Shown here piece by piece: positions 1 through 7,254 of a DNA stretch of 20,975 nucleotides (its first letter is position 1; every line of letters starts with the position of its first letter). Made by a program: the position numbers and the translations under genes. The DNA is taken from the NCBI GenBank assembly GCA_002729015.1, contig PBVO01000042.1, positions 21,495 to 42,469 of the forward strand. The letters are read 5' to 3'. This DNA is from Candidatus Poribacteria bacterium (lineage in GTDB: Bacteria; Poribacteria; WGA-4E; UBA9662). The notes beneath the pieces were generated by a model, which worked only from the letters and a program-made list of their open reading frames with translations, did no database searches and was not told where the DNA came from.

Positions 1-763
1 CTTCACTTCCCGACTCCAGAGAAGGACAATAGCTGATGTATAAGGTTTCTGTCGACTGAGTTAGTTGAGAATGATAGTCTTGGGAAAATTGTTGAAGTTG
101 ACGTAATATCGAAGCGCGAGTTTGAGTGATGTAAACGCCATCTTCTACCAGCAATTCATCCCACACTTTCAGCAAATCAGTTGATTGCTGCTGTTGCCGG
201 ATTTGTTTTAGCAATTCGTTTCGCTGTTTCAAAGAAGATTGATATCGTTGGAGTTGGCTCAAATAAAAGGGGTTGACTTGGCAGATAAGTTGGTCTAGAA
301 AGCGTCGGCGATCTCCCGGCGAACCTTTTACCAGTATTAGTGATTCTGGTGAAAAAAAAACCACCTGAAACTGACCGACCCACTCTGACAGCCTAGGGAG
401 AAGATAGCCATTCAGTTTAAACCGCTTTTGAGTTGGAGCTTGATAAGAAGCTTCAACAATTAGTTCTTCTGTACCCGTAGCTTGATTTTGTTGAAGTGTT
501 GATTTGTCTTTTACACTGCTATCATTTATTAAATTGATAGCAATTTTAGCCTGAAGAAAAAACCAATCTGAATCATGGTGGACCAACTCTCGGTCAGCGT
601 TTGTTCGATGTGATTTAGCAGTACTAGTGAAGTAAATGGCTTCCAAAAGATTTGTTTTCCCCTGAGCATTGCTACCAACTAGCAAGTTGACAGAATCGGG
701 AAACTGAACTTCGAGATCAATATAGTTTCGGAAATTACGGAGAGTCAAGTGGTTTAACCACAT
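1..763 (-). CDS. recF: DNA replication and repair protein RecF (partial, C-terminus cut by the window edge)
   Basis: RecF is an ABC/SMC-like ATPase that binds gapped DNA and helps RecOR load RecA. Reading the minus strand from ATG 763-761 gives a protein beginning MWLNHLTLRNFRNY, the usual RecF opening. A Walker A motif GSNAQGKT lies at residues 30-37, followed by the family segment FFSPESLILVKGSPGDRRRFLD. About 254 codons are visible and the frame is still open at base 1, so the signature motif and Walker B lie outside. It starts 19 nt after the dnaN stop, so the two are probably cotranscribed. The ribosome site is weak (GGTGAT about 4 nt upstream of the start). The identification is firm; only the missing C-terminus is unknown. 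Confidence 0.95.
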   Translation of the reverse strand, partial: MWLNHLTLRNFRNYIDLEVQFPDSVNLLVGSNAQGKTNLLEAIYFTSTAKSHRTNADRELVHHDSDWFFLQAKIAINLINDSSVKDKSTLQQNQATGTEELIVEASYQAPTQKRFKLNGYLLPRLSEWVGQFQVVFFSPESLILVKGSPGDRRRFLDQLICQVNPFYLSQLQRYQSSLKQRNELLKQIRQQQQSTDLLKVWDELLVEDGVYITQTRASILRQLQQFSQDYHSQLTQSTETLYISYCPSLESGSE

Positions 764-782
764 TAGATCACCGAACAAATGG

Positions 783-1886
783 CTAGGTGTTCAGGCGCAT
801 TGGCATAATTAAACATAGGTGAGAGTCGTCTTCCACTGGTTTAATTATTGCAATGCTGACACTGTCTTTAAACCCCATTATTACCTCATGGGCATCAATA
901 TGTGACAGAACGTTTCTCAAATAGCGGGCATCCAAAGCTATCTCAAGCCCTTCGATTTCACCTCCAATGTCCAACGTCTCTTCACCTTCTCCTAGTTCCG
1001 GTGTCCTGGCTGATAAACGCATTTGATTGTTTTCTAGTTCTAAACGTACTGAATGGGTATTTTGGTTAGCGAGTAAGGACACACGACGAACAGTACCAAT
1101 TAACTTTTCCCTTTCAACCACGACCTGAATGTCGTTATTATCAGGGATGATTCCTTCGTATTTGGGGTATTCACCATCGACCAACCGAGAAACTAGGGTC
1201 GCACTATCATCAGAAAATAAAATTTGATTACCTTTGACCGAAAATTGAATAGACGACGAATCTGAAAAAGTTTTAAGGACTTCACGGACAGCTTTCAATG
1301 GAACAATCACACTGATCGGCTCGTCCGGTTTGGGTTCTAAACTTTTTTCTGTCACAATGGATAAATGATGACCGTCAGTTCCTACGATTTGAGTAGACTC
1401 TTCCGTTAGGTTAAAGAACAATCCATTGAGATAGTAACGAGCCTCATCTGTGGAAGCTGCGAATTCAGTTCTCTGAATCATGGATCGCAATTCTTCTCCA
1501 CTAATGGTGAATGAACTGCCATCAATTGATGGAATTGGCGGAAACTCGTCACTAGGCAAACCAATAATTTTATACTTTCCGGAGCCACAAACGATTTCAA
1601 CACGATCGTTTCCAACAGTGGATATTCGAATATCTTCTTCTGGTAACTCACGAACAATTTCACCTAATTTGCGAGCAGAAACGGTGATTTCACCCTCTTC
1701 TTGAATCTGTCCTGCTACTTTCATTCTAATTCCGACTTCTAAATCAGTAGCTGCAATCTCGATTTGACCAGCACCAGCACGAATCAATACATTAGATAAA
1801 ATGGGCAAAGTGTTACGACCTGACGCTACCCCTTGCAAAATCTGTATCGCTTTCGATAAATCTTCTTTTTCAAATATCAGTTCCAT
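783..1886 (-). CDS. dnaN: DNA polymerase III sliding clamp, beta subunit
   Basis: The beta clamp encircles DNA and tethers polymerase III and many repair proteins. The 367-residue product has the full family length. Its N-terminus runs MELIFEKEDLSKAIQ, NTLPILSNVLI follows at about residues 26-36, and the C-terminus is the canonical LIMPMRL plus two residues. The C-terminal hydrophobic pocket that binds clamp partners should therefore be intact. An AGAGGG ribosome site sits about 7 nt before ATG 1886-1884. A promoter candidate lies about 110 nt upstream. recF follows 19 nt downstream. In many bacteria dnaA precedes dnaN; here the neighbour is a divergent methyltransferase, so the dnaA-dnaN link is broken. 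Confidence 0.97.
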   Translation of the reverse strand: MELIFEKEDLSKAIQILQGVASGRNTLPILSNVLIRAGAGQIEIAATDLEVGIRMKVAGQIQEEGEITVSARKLGEIVRELPEEDIRISTVGNDRVEIVCGSGKYKIIGLPSDEFPPIPSIDGSSFTISGEELRSMIQRTEFAASTDEARYYLNGLFFNLTEESTQIVGTDGHHLSIVTEKSLEPKPDEPISVIVPLKAVREVLKTFSDSSSIQFSVKGNQILFSDDSATLVSRLVDGEYPKYEGIIPDNNDIQVVVEREKLIGTVRRVSLLANQNTHSVRLELENNQMRLSARTPELGEGEETLDIGGEIEGLEIALDARYLRNVLSHIDAHEVIMGFKDSVSIAIIKPVEDDSHLCLIMPMRLNT

Positions 1887-1997
1887 CTCAAACCCTCTAG
1901 TTGGCGACTAGCTAAAAGAACGTGCTTCAAAATGACTACTAAATCGCTGAAAAACCTAAATAAAACCTGCCGGATCATGTCCCAGAAATACCCCTAA

Positions 1998-2026
1998 ATT
2001 GTACCACAAAAGTCATTTTTCGACAA
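1998..2026 (-). promoter_or_regulatory. Candidate sigma-70 promoter of dnaN-recF
   Basis: On the minus strand TTGTCG (2026-2021) is followed after exactly 17 nt by TACAAT (2003-1998). A TG one base upstream of the -10 makes it an extended -10, TGGTACAAT. Transcription would start near 1991, about 105 nt before the dnaN start codon. The assignment rests on motif and spacing only. Confidence 0.5.
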
Positions 2027-2104
2027 CCACCAACTTAACGAAGTAAAAAAAAAGTCAGATTCCGGTGTTTAGCCAAGATTTTATTGTCAGATAAAGCTTT
2101 CTGG

Positions 2105-2133
2105 TTGCCAATAGGGATTCTCTTTCTTATAAT
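2105..2133 (+). promoter_or_regulatory. Candidate sigma-70 promoter of the methyltransferase-lactonase-selO unit
   Basis: TTGCCA (2105-2110), a 17-nt spacer and a perfect TATAAT (2128-2133) make the best consensus promoter in the window. Transcription would begin near 2140, about 100 nt before the preferred GTG start at 2241. Confidence 0.55.
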
Positions 2134-2148
2134 TTGTTTGTGGTCTCG

Positions 2149-2177
2149 TTGACATAAACTTTAACAAATGATAAAAA
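2149..2177 (+). promoter_or_regulatory. Possible second promoter of the same unit
   Basis: A perfect TTGACA (2149-2154) is followed after 17 nt by TAAAAA (2172-2177), which matches the -10 consensus at four of six bases. It lies inside the A-tract repeat. It is weaker evidence than the upstream pair because the -10 is poor. Confidence 0.3.
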
Positions 2178-2189
2178 AATGATAAAAAA
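2168..2189. repeat. 11-bp tandem duplication ATGATAAAAAA x2
   Basis: Two perfect, directly adjacent copies of the 11-mer place A6 tracts one helical turn apart, the geometry expected to bend DNA. The repeat lies between the promoter candidates and the methyltransferase start. Confidence 0.8.
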
Positions 2190-2228
2190 TAATCTCGATT
2201 TGGGTTGGTACAAACTGTCAAAAGAGCC

Positions 2229-2234
2229 AGGAGG
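2229..2234 (+). promoter_or_regulatory. Ribosome binding site that fixes the methyltransferase start
   Basis: A perfect AGGAGG sits 6 nt before GTG 2241. This decides for the GTG start, which places the hydrophobic signal peptide directly at the N-terminus. Confidence 0.8.
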
Positions 2235-2240
2235 AAAGGT

Positions 2241-2990
2241 GTGAAGCAGCTGATAGCTTTTATTTCTTTTGTATTACTTTCAATTTCAAACCAGGTTTTG
2301 CTAGCACAAAAAACTGACACCCACAATCAAGAAAAGAAAACTGAAAACACTCGTTATCATTTCGGTCAAGCTTCACCCGATGGTATCGGCAAATTCTACA
2401 TGGGAAGGGAAATTTCGCATGTCATGGGGCATTTAGCTGCTGGATGGTTGGAACGACCTGAACGAGAGCAAGAAGAACGGGTTAGCCTGCTAGTAGAAGC
2501 ATTAAATTTAAAAGTTGGAGATAAAATTGCGGACATCGGGGCTGGTACTGGTTACATCGCTCGCCAAATGGCGGCTCCGATTGGCCCTGAGGGCATTTTG
2601 TATGGGGTTGATATTCAGCCAGAGATGGTCGAATTATTAATAGATAACATGAAACAATATCAGATTACTAACGTAAAAGGCATACTTGGTAAGATAGATG
2701 ATCCAAATCTACCTATCAGCAGTATTGATTTAGCAATAATGGTTGATGTTTACCATGAATTTTCTCATCCTTATGAAATGATAAGAAGTATTTGCAAAAG
2801 CCTAAAACTTGGTGGCCGATTAGTCTTTGTAGAATATCGATTAGAAGATCCTAGCGTACCAATCAAGCGCCTACACAAGATGTCAGAGCTTCAAGTACTG
2901 AAAGAAGCCAGCCCACACCCACTGGAATGGGTCGAAACTATTCATACCCTACCACGTCAACACATCATCATTTTTAAGCGCGTTAGGTAA
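2241..2990 (+). CDS. Exported class I SAM-dependent methyltransferase
   Basis: This looks like a class I (Rossmann-fold, type 11/25-like) methyltransferase of unknown substrate. I start it at GTG 2241 because AGGAGG (2229-2234) lies 6 nt upstream; an in-frame TTG at 2205 has no such site. The 249-residue product begins with a signal peptide (basic VKQ, a hydrophobic stretch, then VLLA before Q). SAM-binding motif I, DIGAGTG, is at about residues 98-104, the acidic loop VDIQPEM at 123-129, and the post-motif VDVYHEF at 168-174. A preceding segment with FGQASPDGIGKFYMGREI and HLAAGWLERPER is, as I recall, shared with other exported methyltransferases. It heads a same-strand run with the lactonase (74-nt gap) and selO. 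Export of a SAM-using enzyme is odd. The substrate cannot be read from sequence. Confidence 0.85.
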   Translation: MKQLIAFISFVLLSISNQVLLAQKTDTHNQEKKTENTRYHFGQASPDGIGKFYMGREISHVMGHLAAGWLERPEREQEERVSLLVEALNLKVGDKIADIGAGTGYIARQMAAPIGPEGILYGVDIQPEMVELLIDNMKQYQITNVKGILGKIDDPNLPISSIDLAIMVDVYHEFSHPYEMIRSICKSLKLGGRLVFVEYRLEDPSVPIKRLHKMSELQVLKEASPHPLEWVETIHTLPRQHIIIFKRVR

Positions 2991-3064
2991 TAGAAAAATC
3001 GTATCTCTGACCGTAATTTAATTTGTTCTAAGAGAAAAACACGAACGAATCGAAGGAGTTGGGT

Positions 3065-4075
3065 ATGCCATATTTCGCTTATTTTTCCATCGCTAATGAG
3101 AAAAAAATTTTAGTCCACAAAATGGACATTGACACAGGTGATTTAACACTTTGCCAAACAGTAACTGTCGACGGGACCCCGGGTCCACTGACCGTTGATG
3201 GGACAAAACGACATTTTTACGCAGGGCTTCGCTCGACCGAGCAAGTTGCCACATTTTGTCTCGATGCTCCCAGTGGCAATCTCAGCTTTATTGGCCAAAC
3301 CAAGCTTCCTTCTAACCCTTGTTATATCGCTCTAGATCGCACAGATAGATACTTATTGTCTGCCTACTATGGTGCCGGTGGAGTTGCTTCCAATCCGCTT
3401 AATGACGACAAAACAGTACATGCTCAACCGGCTTGCTGGATTGATACTGCCAAACATGCACATTTTATAATTACTGATTCTAGTAATCGCTACGCCTTCG
3501 TGCCTCATACTGTCGAACCTAACTCGATTTATCAATTTTTATTCTCTGTAAAAACTGGCCAACTTCATCCTAATCCTGTTCCCATCATAAAAGCTGGCGA
3601 CGGGGATGGGCCTCGTCATTACTGCTATCACCCCGATAAAAATGTAATCTATGTAGCAAACGAGAATGGTTCCAGCGTAACCACTTACCAGTTTAATCCT
3701 GACGATGGAAGTTTGAAAGCCAATCAGACTCTTTCGACCCTACCTGATAAATTTGGAGAAGAGAACACATGTGCTCAAATCCACCTTCACCCAAGTGGGA
3801 AATTTCTGTATGTTGCTAATCGAGGGCACGACAGCATCGCTATTTTTTCGGTTTCGGATGATGGCGAAAATTTAATAGCTATTGGTAGGCAAGAAACCGA
3901 ACCCATACCCAGAACATTTAACCTCGACCCAAGTGGTCGCTTCCTTTTTGCTGCAGGTCAAGGTTCTGGCAAATTAGCCACCTATCAAATTGATCCCGAA
4001 ACTGGTCTGTTAACTTTTCTTCGTAGTCAATACTTGGGCAAAAATCCAATGTGGGTAATGATTCTTGAGCTTTAG
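3065..4075 (+). CDS. Lactonase-family seven-bladed beta-propeller protein (6-phosphogluconolactonase YbhE-like)
   Basis: The protein belongs to the lactonase family (PF10282 type), whose best-known member, E. coli YbhE/Pgl, hydrolyses 6-phosphogluconolactone in the pentose phosphate pathway. The 336-residue length fits. Repeated blade motifs are clear: GPRHYCYHPDKNVIYVANE, HPSGKFLYVANRGHDSIAIF and DPSGRFLFAAGQGSGKLATY, the typical HPSGKFLYVAN cadence. I choose ATG 3065, 6 nt after AAGGAG (3053-3058); a TTG at 3059 overlaps that site and is unlikely. No signal peptide is seen, so it is probably cytoplasmic. It lies between the methyltransferase and selO. Members of this family vary in substrate, so the exact lactone is not established here. 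Confidence 0.88.
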   Translation: MPYFAYFSIANEKKILVHKMDIDTGDLTLCQTVTVDGTPGPLTVDGTKRHFYAGLRSTEQVATFCLDAPSGNLSFIGQTKLPSNPCYIALDRTDRYLLSAYYGAGGVASNPLNDDKTVHAQPACWIDTAKHAHFIITDSSNRYAFVPHTVEPNSIYQFLFSVKTGQLHPNPVPIIKAGDGDGPRHYCYHPDKNVIYVANENGSSVTTYQFNPDDGSLKANQTLSTLPDKFGEENTCAQIHLHPSGKFLYVANRGHDSIAIFSVSDDGENLIAIGRQETEPIPRTFNLDPSGRFLFAAGQGSGKLATYQIDPETGLLTFLRSQYLGKNPMWVMILEL

Positions 4076-4115
4076 CCAAATTGGTTTTTAGATTGGAATA
4101 ATAAAAAAGGAACAG

Positions 4116-5711
4116 ATGATGTATCACGAACTACAGCAGCTAAAGTTTGATAATCGGTTCACCAGAGAATTACCCTCTGACCCGGAAGCTGATAACTTCT
4201 GTCGTCAAGTCGAAGGTGCCTGCTTCTCTTATGTGAAACCGAAATCAGTTACAAACCCCCAATTGGTTGCGTATTCCCCGCAAGTAGCAAACTTACTCGA
4301 TCTGAGTTCACAAGCCTGCCATTCACCCGACTTCGTGCAAACTATGTCGGGCAACCGATTACTATCAGGTATGCAACCTTACGCTACCTGTTATGGCGGC
4401 CATCAATTTGGAAATTGGGCTGGCCAATTAGGTGATGGGAGAGCGATCAATCTCGGTGAAATAGTTAACCAAAGTGGAGATCGTTGGGCTTTGCAACTCA
4501 AGGGAGCTGGACCCACACCATATTCCCGTCAAGCAGATGGTTTGGCTGTCCTACGATCTTCTATTCGTGAATTTCTGTGCAGTGAAGCTATGCATCATCT
4601 TGGTATTCCAACTACTCGAGCTTTGAGTCTGATTACCACTGGGGAAACGGTACTTCGGGACATGTTTTATGATGGAAACCCTAAAATGGAGCCAGGAGCA
4701 GTCGTCTGCCGGGTGTCTCCTACATTCACCCGATTCGGCAGCTTTCAAATATTTGCAGCTCGTGGCGAAACTAATATTTTGAAACAATTGGTTGACTACA
4801 CAATTCAAACTGATTTCCCCCATTTAGGGAGGCCATCAGCGGAAATTTATATTGATTGGTTCAAGCAAGTTTGCCAATTAACAGCTGAGTTAATAATCGA
4901 ATGGATGAGAGTTGGGTTTGTGCACGGAGTAATGAATACGGACAATATGTCAATTTTGGGTTTAACCATCGACTATGGACCCTACGGATGGTTGGATAAC
5001 TATGATCCTAATTGGACACCAAATACCACCGATGCACACGGCCGACGTTACTGTTTTGGCAATCAACCGCACATTGCTCATTGGAATCTCGCCCAATTAG
5101 CCCAATCGATTTACTGTTTAACTCAGGAAAAAGAACCGCTATTGAACGCACTTGATAGTTACAAGCAGATATTTGAGTCAGGCTGGGAATCAATGATGAC
5201 CCGGAAACTGGGTTTAGACCGGCCAAACAAAAAACTAATAACTCAACTCCCAAAAATCCTGGCCCTAGCTGAAACTGATATGACTATTTTCTATCGCCAG
5301 CTAGCCATGATTGACGCTGAGAAGATACCGGTTCCCGATATAAACTATCGAGAACTTATGGAACCACTAATTAGTGCCTACTACCAGCCCGAAGAACTTA
5401 CAGACGACATTGTACATGAAATTGGTCAATGGCTTTCTGATTACATTAAGCAAGTAAATCAAGAAGGAGTGTCTAATAGAGTTCGGCGAGATAAGATGAA
5501 CCGTGTTAACCCGAAATATGTTCTAAGGAACTATCTGGCCCAAACGGCCATCGAAGAAGCAGAAAATGGAAACCACGTGTTTATCGAGGAACTCTTGAAA
5601 TTGTTACAGTATCCATACGATGAACAACCTAACCAAAACGACTACGCCACTAAACGGCCAGAATGGGCCCGGAACCGACCTGGGTGCTCGACCTTATCCT
5701 GCAGTTCTTAA
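4116..5711 (+). CDS. selO: Protein adenylyltransferase SelO (YdiU family)
   Basis: SelO is a pseudokinase-fold enzyme that transfers AMP from ATP to Ser, Thr or Tyr of target proteins and has a role in oxidative stress. At 531 residues it has a normal bacterial length. Family motifs are present: GYGGHQFG-like CYGGHQFGNWAGQLGDGRA (R109), LQLKGAGPTPYSR (K129), REFLCSEAMHHLGIPTTRAL (E157), HGVMNTDNMS (D276, N277) and DYGPYGW (D286), so the nucleotide and metal-binding set looks intact. The C-terminus is CSS, with Cys at the antepenultimate position where animal SelO carries selenocysteine. ATG 4116 is preceded by AAAAGG at a spacing of 5 nt; ATG 4119 is an equal alternative. The gap to the lactonase is 40 nt. 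Its stop overlaps the convergent acpH stop. Confidence 0.95.
   Translation: MMYHELQQLKFDNRFTRELPSDPEADNFCRQVEGACFSYVKPKSVTNPQLVAYSPQVANLLDLSSQACHSPDFVQTMSGNRLLSGMQPYATCYGGHQFGNWAGQLGDGRAINLGEIVNQSGDRWALQLKGAGPTPYSRQADGLAVLRSSIREFLCSEAMHHLGIPTTRALSLITTGETVLRDMFYDGNPKMEPGAVVCRVSPTFTRFGSFQIFAARGETNILKQLVDYTIQTDFPHLGRPSAEIYIDWFKQVCQLTAELIIEWMRVGFVHGVMNTDNMSILGLTIDYGPYGWLDNYDPNWTPNTTDAHGRRYCFGNQPHIAHWNLAQLAQSIYCLTQEKEPLLNALDSYKQIFESGWESMMTRKLGLDRPNKKLITQLPKILALAETDMTIFYRQLAMIDAEKIPVPDINYRELMEPLISAYYQPEELTDDIVHEIGQWLSDYIKQVNQEGVSNRVRRDKMNRVNPKYVLRNYLAQTAIEEAENGNHVFIEELLKLLQYPYDEQPNQNDYATKRPEWARNRPGCSTLSCSS
5708..5711. other. Shared TTAA double stop of selO and acpH
   Basis: The palindromic TTAA holds the TAA stop of selO (5709-5711, plus) and the TAA stop of acpH (5710-5708, minus). 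There is no intergenic space for a terminator between the two convergent genes. Confidence 0.9.
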
Positions 5712-6307
5712 CTGGCTCCGCTTAGAATTTTATTCAACTCCAATCGGTTGAATTCGATTAACTCAGGAAAAAAACTAGAGAATTCATTTCGATAAGCTGA
5801 ATAATCAGATTGCAGATCATTTATCGATCGTTCCATTCCTGACTTGTATCGAGTCCGGTTAGAAAGACCACCCAAAGCTTGGCTGATCCCTGATAGTTCA
5901 GCGTAACTAACCAACCAATTTCCTTTTTGCATGTAGAATAGGGTACGCTGGCCACGAAGTGGCATTAGCGCTTGGTAGCTGCCAAGAGTTTTGTAAGCTT
6001 TCTCAGCAAAACTAGCTAAAGGAATCGGTGAGTAAGTGTGCCAATCAACAGCCAGTAAGTGATCGTAGAACATATCTACAATAACTCCTGCATATTTCCG
6101 ATACTTCGGGCGTAAGCGCTTTTTACTAAGTTGAACTGTCGGGTGGCTATCAGTGAATTTATCAATGCTTCTATGTATTCTAATACCTTTGCCAATAGTA
6201 CTTGGGTATCCTAAAAAGCTGTTTCCCTTAACCATGTCAGCGATGAAGTTACCGACCATAATTTCGGGGTCTTCTTCAGATAGAAATAGGTGAGCTAGAA
6301 AATTCAT
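5708..6307 (-). CDS. acpH: Acyl carrier protein phosphodiesterase-like protein (AcpH family)
   Basis: AcpH removes the 4'-phosphopantetheine arm from holo-acyl carrier protein. The 199-residue product matches the length of the E. coli enzyme (193) and opens with MNFLAHLFLS. Likely metal and catalytic residues follow the family pattern: GNFIADMVKG (D24), GIRIHRSIDKFTD (H45, D49, D53) and VDMFYDHLLAVDW (D78, D82, H83). C-terminal family features LVSYAELSGISQALGGLSNRTR are also visible. The ribosome site is poor. It is convergent with selO, sharing 4 nt, and divergent from the DUF6178-like gene. Some members act on other substrates, so the activity is by family inference. Confidence 0.88.
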   Translation of the reverse strand: MNFLAHLFLSEEDPEIMVGNFIADMVKGNSFLGYPSTIGKGIRIHRSIDKFTDSHPTVQLSKKRLRPKYRKYAGVIVDMFYDHLLAVDWHTYSPIPLASFAEKAYKTLGSYQALMPLRGQRTLFYMQKGNWLVSYAELSGISQALGGLSNRTRYKSGMERSINDLQSDYSAYRNEFSSFFPELIEFNRLELNKILSGAS

Positions 6308-6347
6308 TAAAGATCTCTTCTGGCCTATGCTTTAAAAAATTTAGCCT

Positions 6348-6356
6348 ATTGTATCA
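6348..6356 (-). promoter_or_regulatory. Extended -10 element upstream of acpH
   Basis: On the minus strand TGATACAAT lies about 40 nt before the acpH start codon. No good -35 is present at 17 nt, as expected for an extended -10 promoter. The same nine bases occur before the GH13 gene. Confidence 0.4.
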
Positions 6357-6421
6357 CGTCTCCTCGAACTCTAGCCCATTGTCAGTAAAAAGACAAAAAA
6401 CAGGCATCGGTGGAAAAATTA

Positions 6422-6430
6422 TGCTAGAAT
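6422..6430 (+). promoter_or_regulatory. Extended -10 element upstream of the DUF6178-like gene
   Basis: TGCTAGAAT (TGN plus a five-of-six -10) lies about 38 nt before ATG 6469. No convincing -35 is seen. A palindrome GTTCTGAGAAC follows at 6438-6448, within the predicted start or leader, and could be an operator. Confidence 0.4.
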
Positions 6431-6468
6431 TAGGGCCGTTCTGAGAACAGAGGGCTGTTGTAATTATT

Positions 6469-7254
6469 ATGGAGATGCTTGTCGATCTAAACCAAGAAAC
6501 ACAAGAGCTTTTTCGACTTCCAACCCGCCACGCAGAAATGTTATTCCAAAGCTATACTACTGATCACCAGTTAGCTTTGATTTCCAATGCCCAGACCCCC
6601 CGCGAGAAAGAGTCTTTATATGAGTTAGTTCCTGATTGTACTGAGCTGGTTCAGTCTAGTTCAGCTGAAGACATCTTACAAGTTCTGAATTTACACTTAG
6701 GAACCGGCCTGTCTTCGGTTATGTTGTCTTGTGTTTCTGCGGAACAATTTGAAGAAATCATGGATGTCGCCCTATGGAAAGATGGACAACTAGATGAAGA
6801 TGCACTTGATTTTTGGCTGTTCGAAATGATGAATATTGATTCAGAAGAATTAGCTGATTTCCTTTACCAAATCGATGTAACTGTTTTAGCTGAGATGATA
6901 CGTAGCCGAGTCGAAATTGAGGGTGAGTTTCGAGCTTTGCAAATACAAACCGGCTTGATAAATCCGACATCTGAACTAATTAGCTATGAAGATGAGCGAA
7001 CGCGTGGAATATGTTATGCGGTTTGGGAGGCTGACTATGAGTTGTTCATCCGCTTGATGAGCGAAATATTTGATCTCAATCAATCCGACCCCAGAAGTTC
7101 GAGCCAACGGCTGATACAAATTCAATCTGAAAGAGAAGTAAGAGTAGAAGATAGAGATCAATCTACCGGGATCAGAGTCACAGAAGAACAACTGCAACAA
7201 CAGGTTGATCTAAATCAGCTAGATTTGGTTGATGTTGAGCCAGAATCAGAATAA
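6469..7254 (+). CDS. DUF6178-like protein, N-terminal part
   Basis: I recognise the alpha-helical pattern of the DUF6178 family, whose function is unknown. Visible signs are LPTRHAEMLFQSYTTDH, ESLYELVPDCTELVQSS, then SAEQFEEIMDVALWKDGQLD followed by DFWLFEMMNIDSEELADFLYQID, that is, the repeated 'AEQ..LD..LW..D.LD...WL..L' cadence. The 261 residues cover roughly the first half of what I recall as a family length of about 550. The C-terminal 45 residues are hydrophilic, with many Gln and Glu. ATG 6469 has only a distant AGAGGG (15-nt spacer). The frame ends inside the start of the next gene, which continues the same family in another frame. No signal peptide or membrane segment is seen. Confidence 0.6.
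   Translation: MEMLVDLNQETQELFRLPTRHAEMLFQSYTTDHQLALISNAQTPREKESLYELVPDCTELVQSSSAEDILQVLNLHLGTGLSSVMLSCVSAEQFEEIMDVALWKDGQLDEDALDFWLFEMMNIDSEELADFLYQIDVTVLAEMIRSRVEIEGEFRALQIQTGLINPTSELISYEDERTRGICYAVWEADYELFIRLMSEIFDLNQSDPRSSSQRLIQIQSEREVRVEDRDQSTGIRVTEEQLQQQVDLNQLDLVDVEPESE

Larger units (their letters stand above)
1887..2240. other. Divergent intergenic region between dnaN and the exported methyltransferase
   Basis: This noncoding stretch of about 350 nt holds one promoter candidate for dnaN (minus) and two for the methyltransferase unit (plus), plus an A-tract tandem repeat. Since dnaN is often near the replication origin I looked for DnaA boxes (TTATNCACA) and found no convincing one, so I do not call an origin. 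The predicted dnaN leader is long, about 105 nt, with no obvious riboswitch fold. Confidence 0.6.

Noticed and set aside
1887..2204. Replication origin next to dnaN
   Set aside because: No DnaA-box cluster is visible; only an AT-rich tandem repeat, which is better explained as promoter DNA.
2205..2240. Longer methyltransferase start at TTG 2205
   Set aside because: It has no ribosome site, would bury the AGGAGG inside the coding region and would put 12 basic residues before the signal peptide.
4077..4091. CCAAATTGG followed by T-run after the lactonase gene as a terminator
   Set aside because: The stem is only four base pairs with a one-base loop as a palindrome, too weak, and selO follows 25 nt later on the same strand.
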